The notes below the pieces were generated by a model. That model saw nothing but the letters and a program-made list of their open reading frames with translations, had not been told where the DNA came from and made no database searches. The position numbers and the translations under genes are program-made. A DNA stretch of 33,277 nucleotides from Cloacibacterium sp046296655. GTDB lineage: Bacteria; Bacteroidota; Bacteroidia; Flavobacteriales; Weeksellaceae. Location of the stretch: positions 1 through 33,277 of the forward strand of contig JBKBLE010000027.1 in the NCBI GenBank assembly GCA_046296655.1, written 5' to 3'. Of the stretch, positions 32,716 through 33,277 are shown in pieces. Positions within the stretch are counted from its first letter, which is position 1, and each line of letters begins with the position of its first letter.

Positions 32716-32773
32716 CTATTTCTTATCGTATTTTCTAAACAAATGTTTAATTTTTTCTAAAAAATATATTTTG

Positions 32774-33277
32774 ATGTATAAAAAATTAATTACCAGTTTA
32801 CTTTTATTAGTGACCACCGTAGTTTTGGCACAAGTAGGAAGTGTTACCATCTCGGTTTTTGATGAATTTTCTAAAAAGCCACTTTCGGCTAACGTTTCTA
32901 TTCAAGGAGGTAAAGATGAAATTTTCATTGGGAACGGAAGTGTTTTAATTCCTGAAATTTCTACAGGAAACTATAATTTTAGAATTTCAGCAGGAGGTTA
33001 TGATGATGGCTTTCTGAATGATATCAACGTAGTTCCTAATCAGAATCTTACTTTTTCTATCGGATTAAATAAATCAGCAAAACAAATTTAGGAAGTTACT
33101 TTAACTAAAAAATTATACAAAACCACAGCAGAATCTCCTGTTTCTTTAAGGAATATTACTGCGGAAGAAATTCAGAAAAATGCAGGTTCTAACCGTGATG
33201 TTTCGAAAGCAATTTTAAGTTTTCCAGGAGTGGGAAGTACATCAACTTTCAGAAATGACCTTTTTATTCGCGGAGGA
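32774..33277 (+). pseudogene. TonB-dependent receptor, 5' part only, with an in-frame TAG
   Basis: I start at 32774 (MYKKLITSLLLLVTTVVLAQ), which gives a clear signal peptide. The frame is open to 32675, but that extension looks non-coding. Residues 21-100 form a carboxypeptidase-regulatory-like beta-sandwich (VTISVFDEFSKKPLSANVSIQGG ... YNFRISAGGYDD), as in many Bacteroidota TonB-dependent receptors. The frame meets TAG at 33089-33091 after KSAKQI. It then continues without break as EVTLTKKLYKTTAESPVSLRN, a normal start of a plug domain, through SFPGVGSTSTFRNDLFIRGG at the window end. The intact ancestor probably read QIEEVTL, so one G-to-T change (GAG to TAG) would explain it. The rest of the gene lies beyond the window. 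Confidence 0.8.

Larger units (their letters stand above)
32181..32773. other. hutU-receptor intergenic region: palindromic repeats and two terminators
   Basis: No gene is recognised in these 593 bp. Positions 32200-32320 carry palindromic repeat units GTTCCATAGGAAC (about 32250-32262) and GCGTTCCGTAGGAACGC (about 32298-32314), plus GTTCG/CGAAC pieces near 32200-32240. ACATTTCTTAATGT (about 32396-32409) is a small hairpin seen in similar form at 17830-17845. A T-tailed terminator lies at 32444-32469 and another hairpin at 32689-32715. AT-rich DNA with ATAGTA/TACTAT pairs lies between. Confidence 0.55.

Noticed and set aside
33089..33091. TAG as recoded amber (pyrrolysine or suppressor)
   Set aside because: No recoding machinery or signal is visible, and a single GAG-to-TAG change or a base-call error explains it more simply.

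Overview
The window looks like chromosomal DNA of an AT-rich member of the Flavobacteriia, probably a Weeksellaceae relative (Chryseobacterium/Cloacibacterium type). The evidence is promoters with the Bacteroidota form TTG-N19-TAnnTTTG, a nitrous oxide reductase cluster of the Bacteroidota (clade II, Sec-exported) layout, many lipoproteins and TonB-dependent receptors, the long form of urocanate hydratase, and dispersed intergenic repeats common in this group. The genus is an inference.

Positions 58-7503 (minus strand) hold a complete N2O-respiration locus, read in the order c-type cytochrome lipoprotein, nosZ, a four-helix membrane protein, nosL, nosD, nosF, nosY. A separate FAS1 (fasciclin) lipoprotein gene follows and is cut short at the window edge. 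The cytochrome is the likely electron donor to NosZ. NosD, NosF, NosY and NosL would mature the copper centre. A hairpin terminator sits directly behind nosZ, so the maturation genes are probably transcribed less than nosZ. A near-identical FNR/CRP-type palindrome stands exactly 23 nt from a Bacteroidota -7 element ahead of the cytochrome gene and again ahead of the FAS1 gene. The first palindrome has a near-match of the same arrangement facing a divergent small lipoprotein gene (7710-8078). Together these suggest one anaerobic/NO-responsive regulon.

Positions 8227-10390 hold a two-gene insert: a LytTR membrane regulator and an intradiol-dioxygenase/thioredoxin-like fusion lipoprotein. Its ends carry inverted TGCACATAA-type sequences, and one end has a long imperfect hairpin that resembles an integron cassette recombination site. 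This is the best candidate for an accessory unit in the window.

The rest is mostly housekeeping. It contains a PLP aminotransferase, M28 peptidase lipoprotein, tRNA-Arg(CCT), YheT-type hydrolase, uvrA, a TonB-dependent receptor, a small secreted protein whose signal peptide is out of frame, dnaN, pheT, a META-domain lipoprotein, an acidic protein, a polytopic membrane protein, 3-hydroxybutyryl-CoA dehydrogenase, a Gfo/Idh/MocA oxidoreductase, pcm, a DUF1801 protein and hutU. The window ends inside a second TonB-dependent receptor.

Four reading frames appear damaged: FAS1 truncated, DUF1801 with an in-frame TAA, the receptor at the right edge with an in-frame TAG, and a one-base poly-A frameshift at 19921-19926. 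Either the strain is accumulating lesions or the assembly has residual errors. Only read-level data can separate these.
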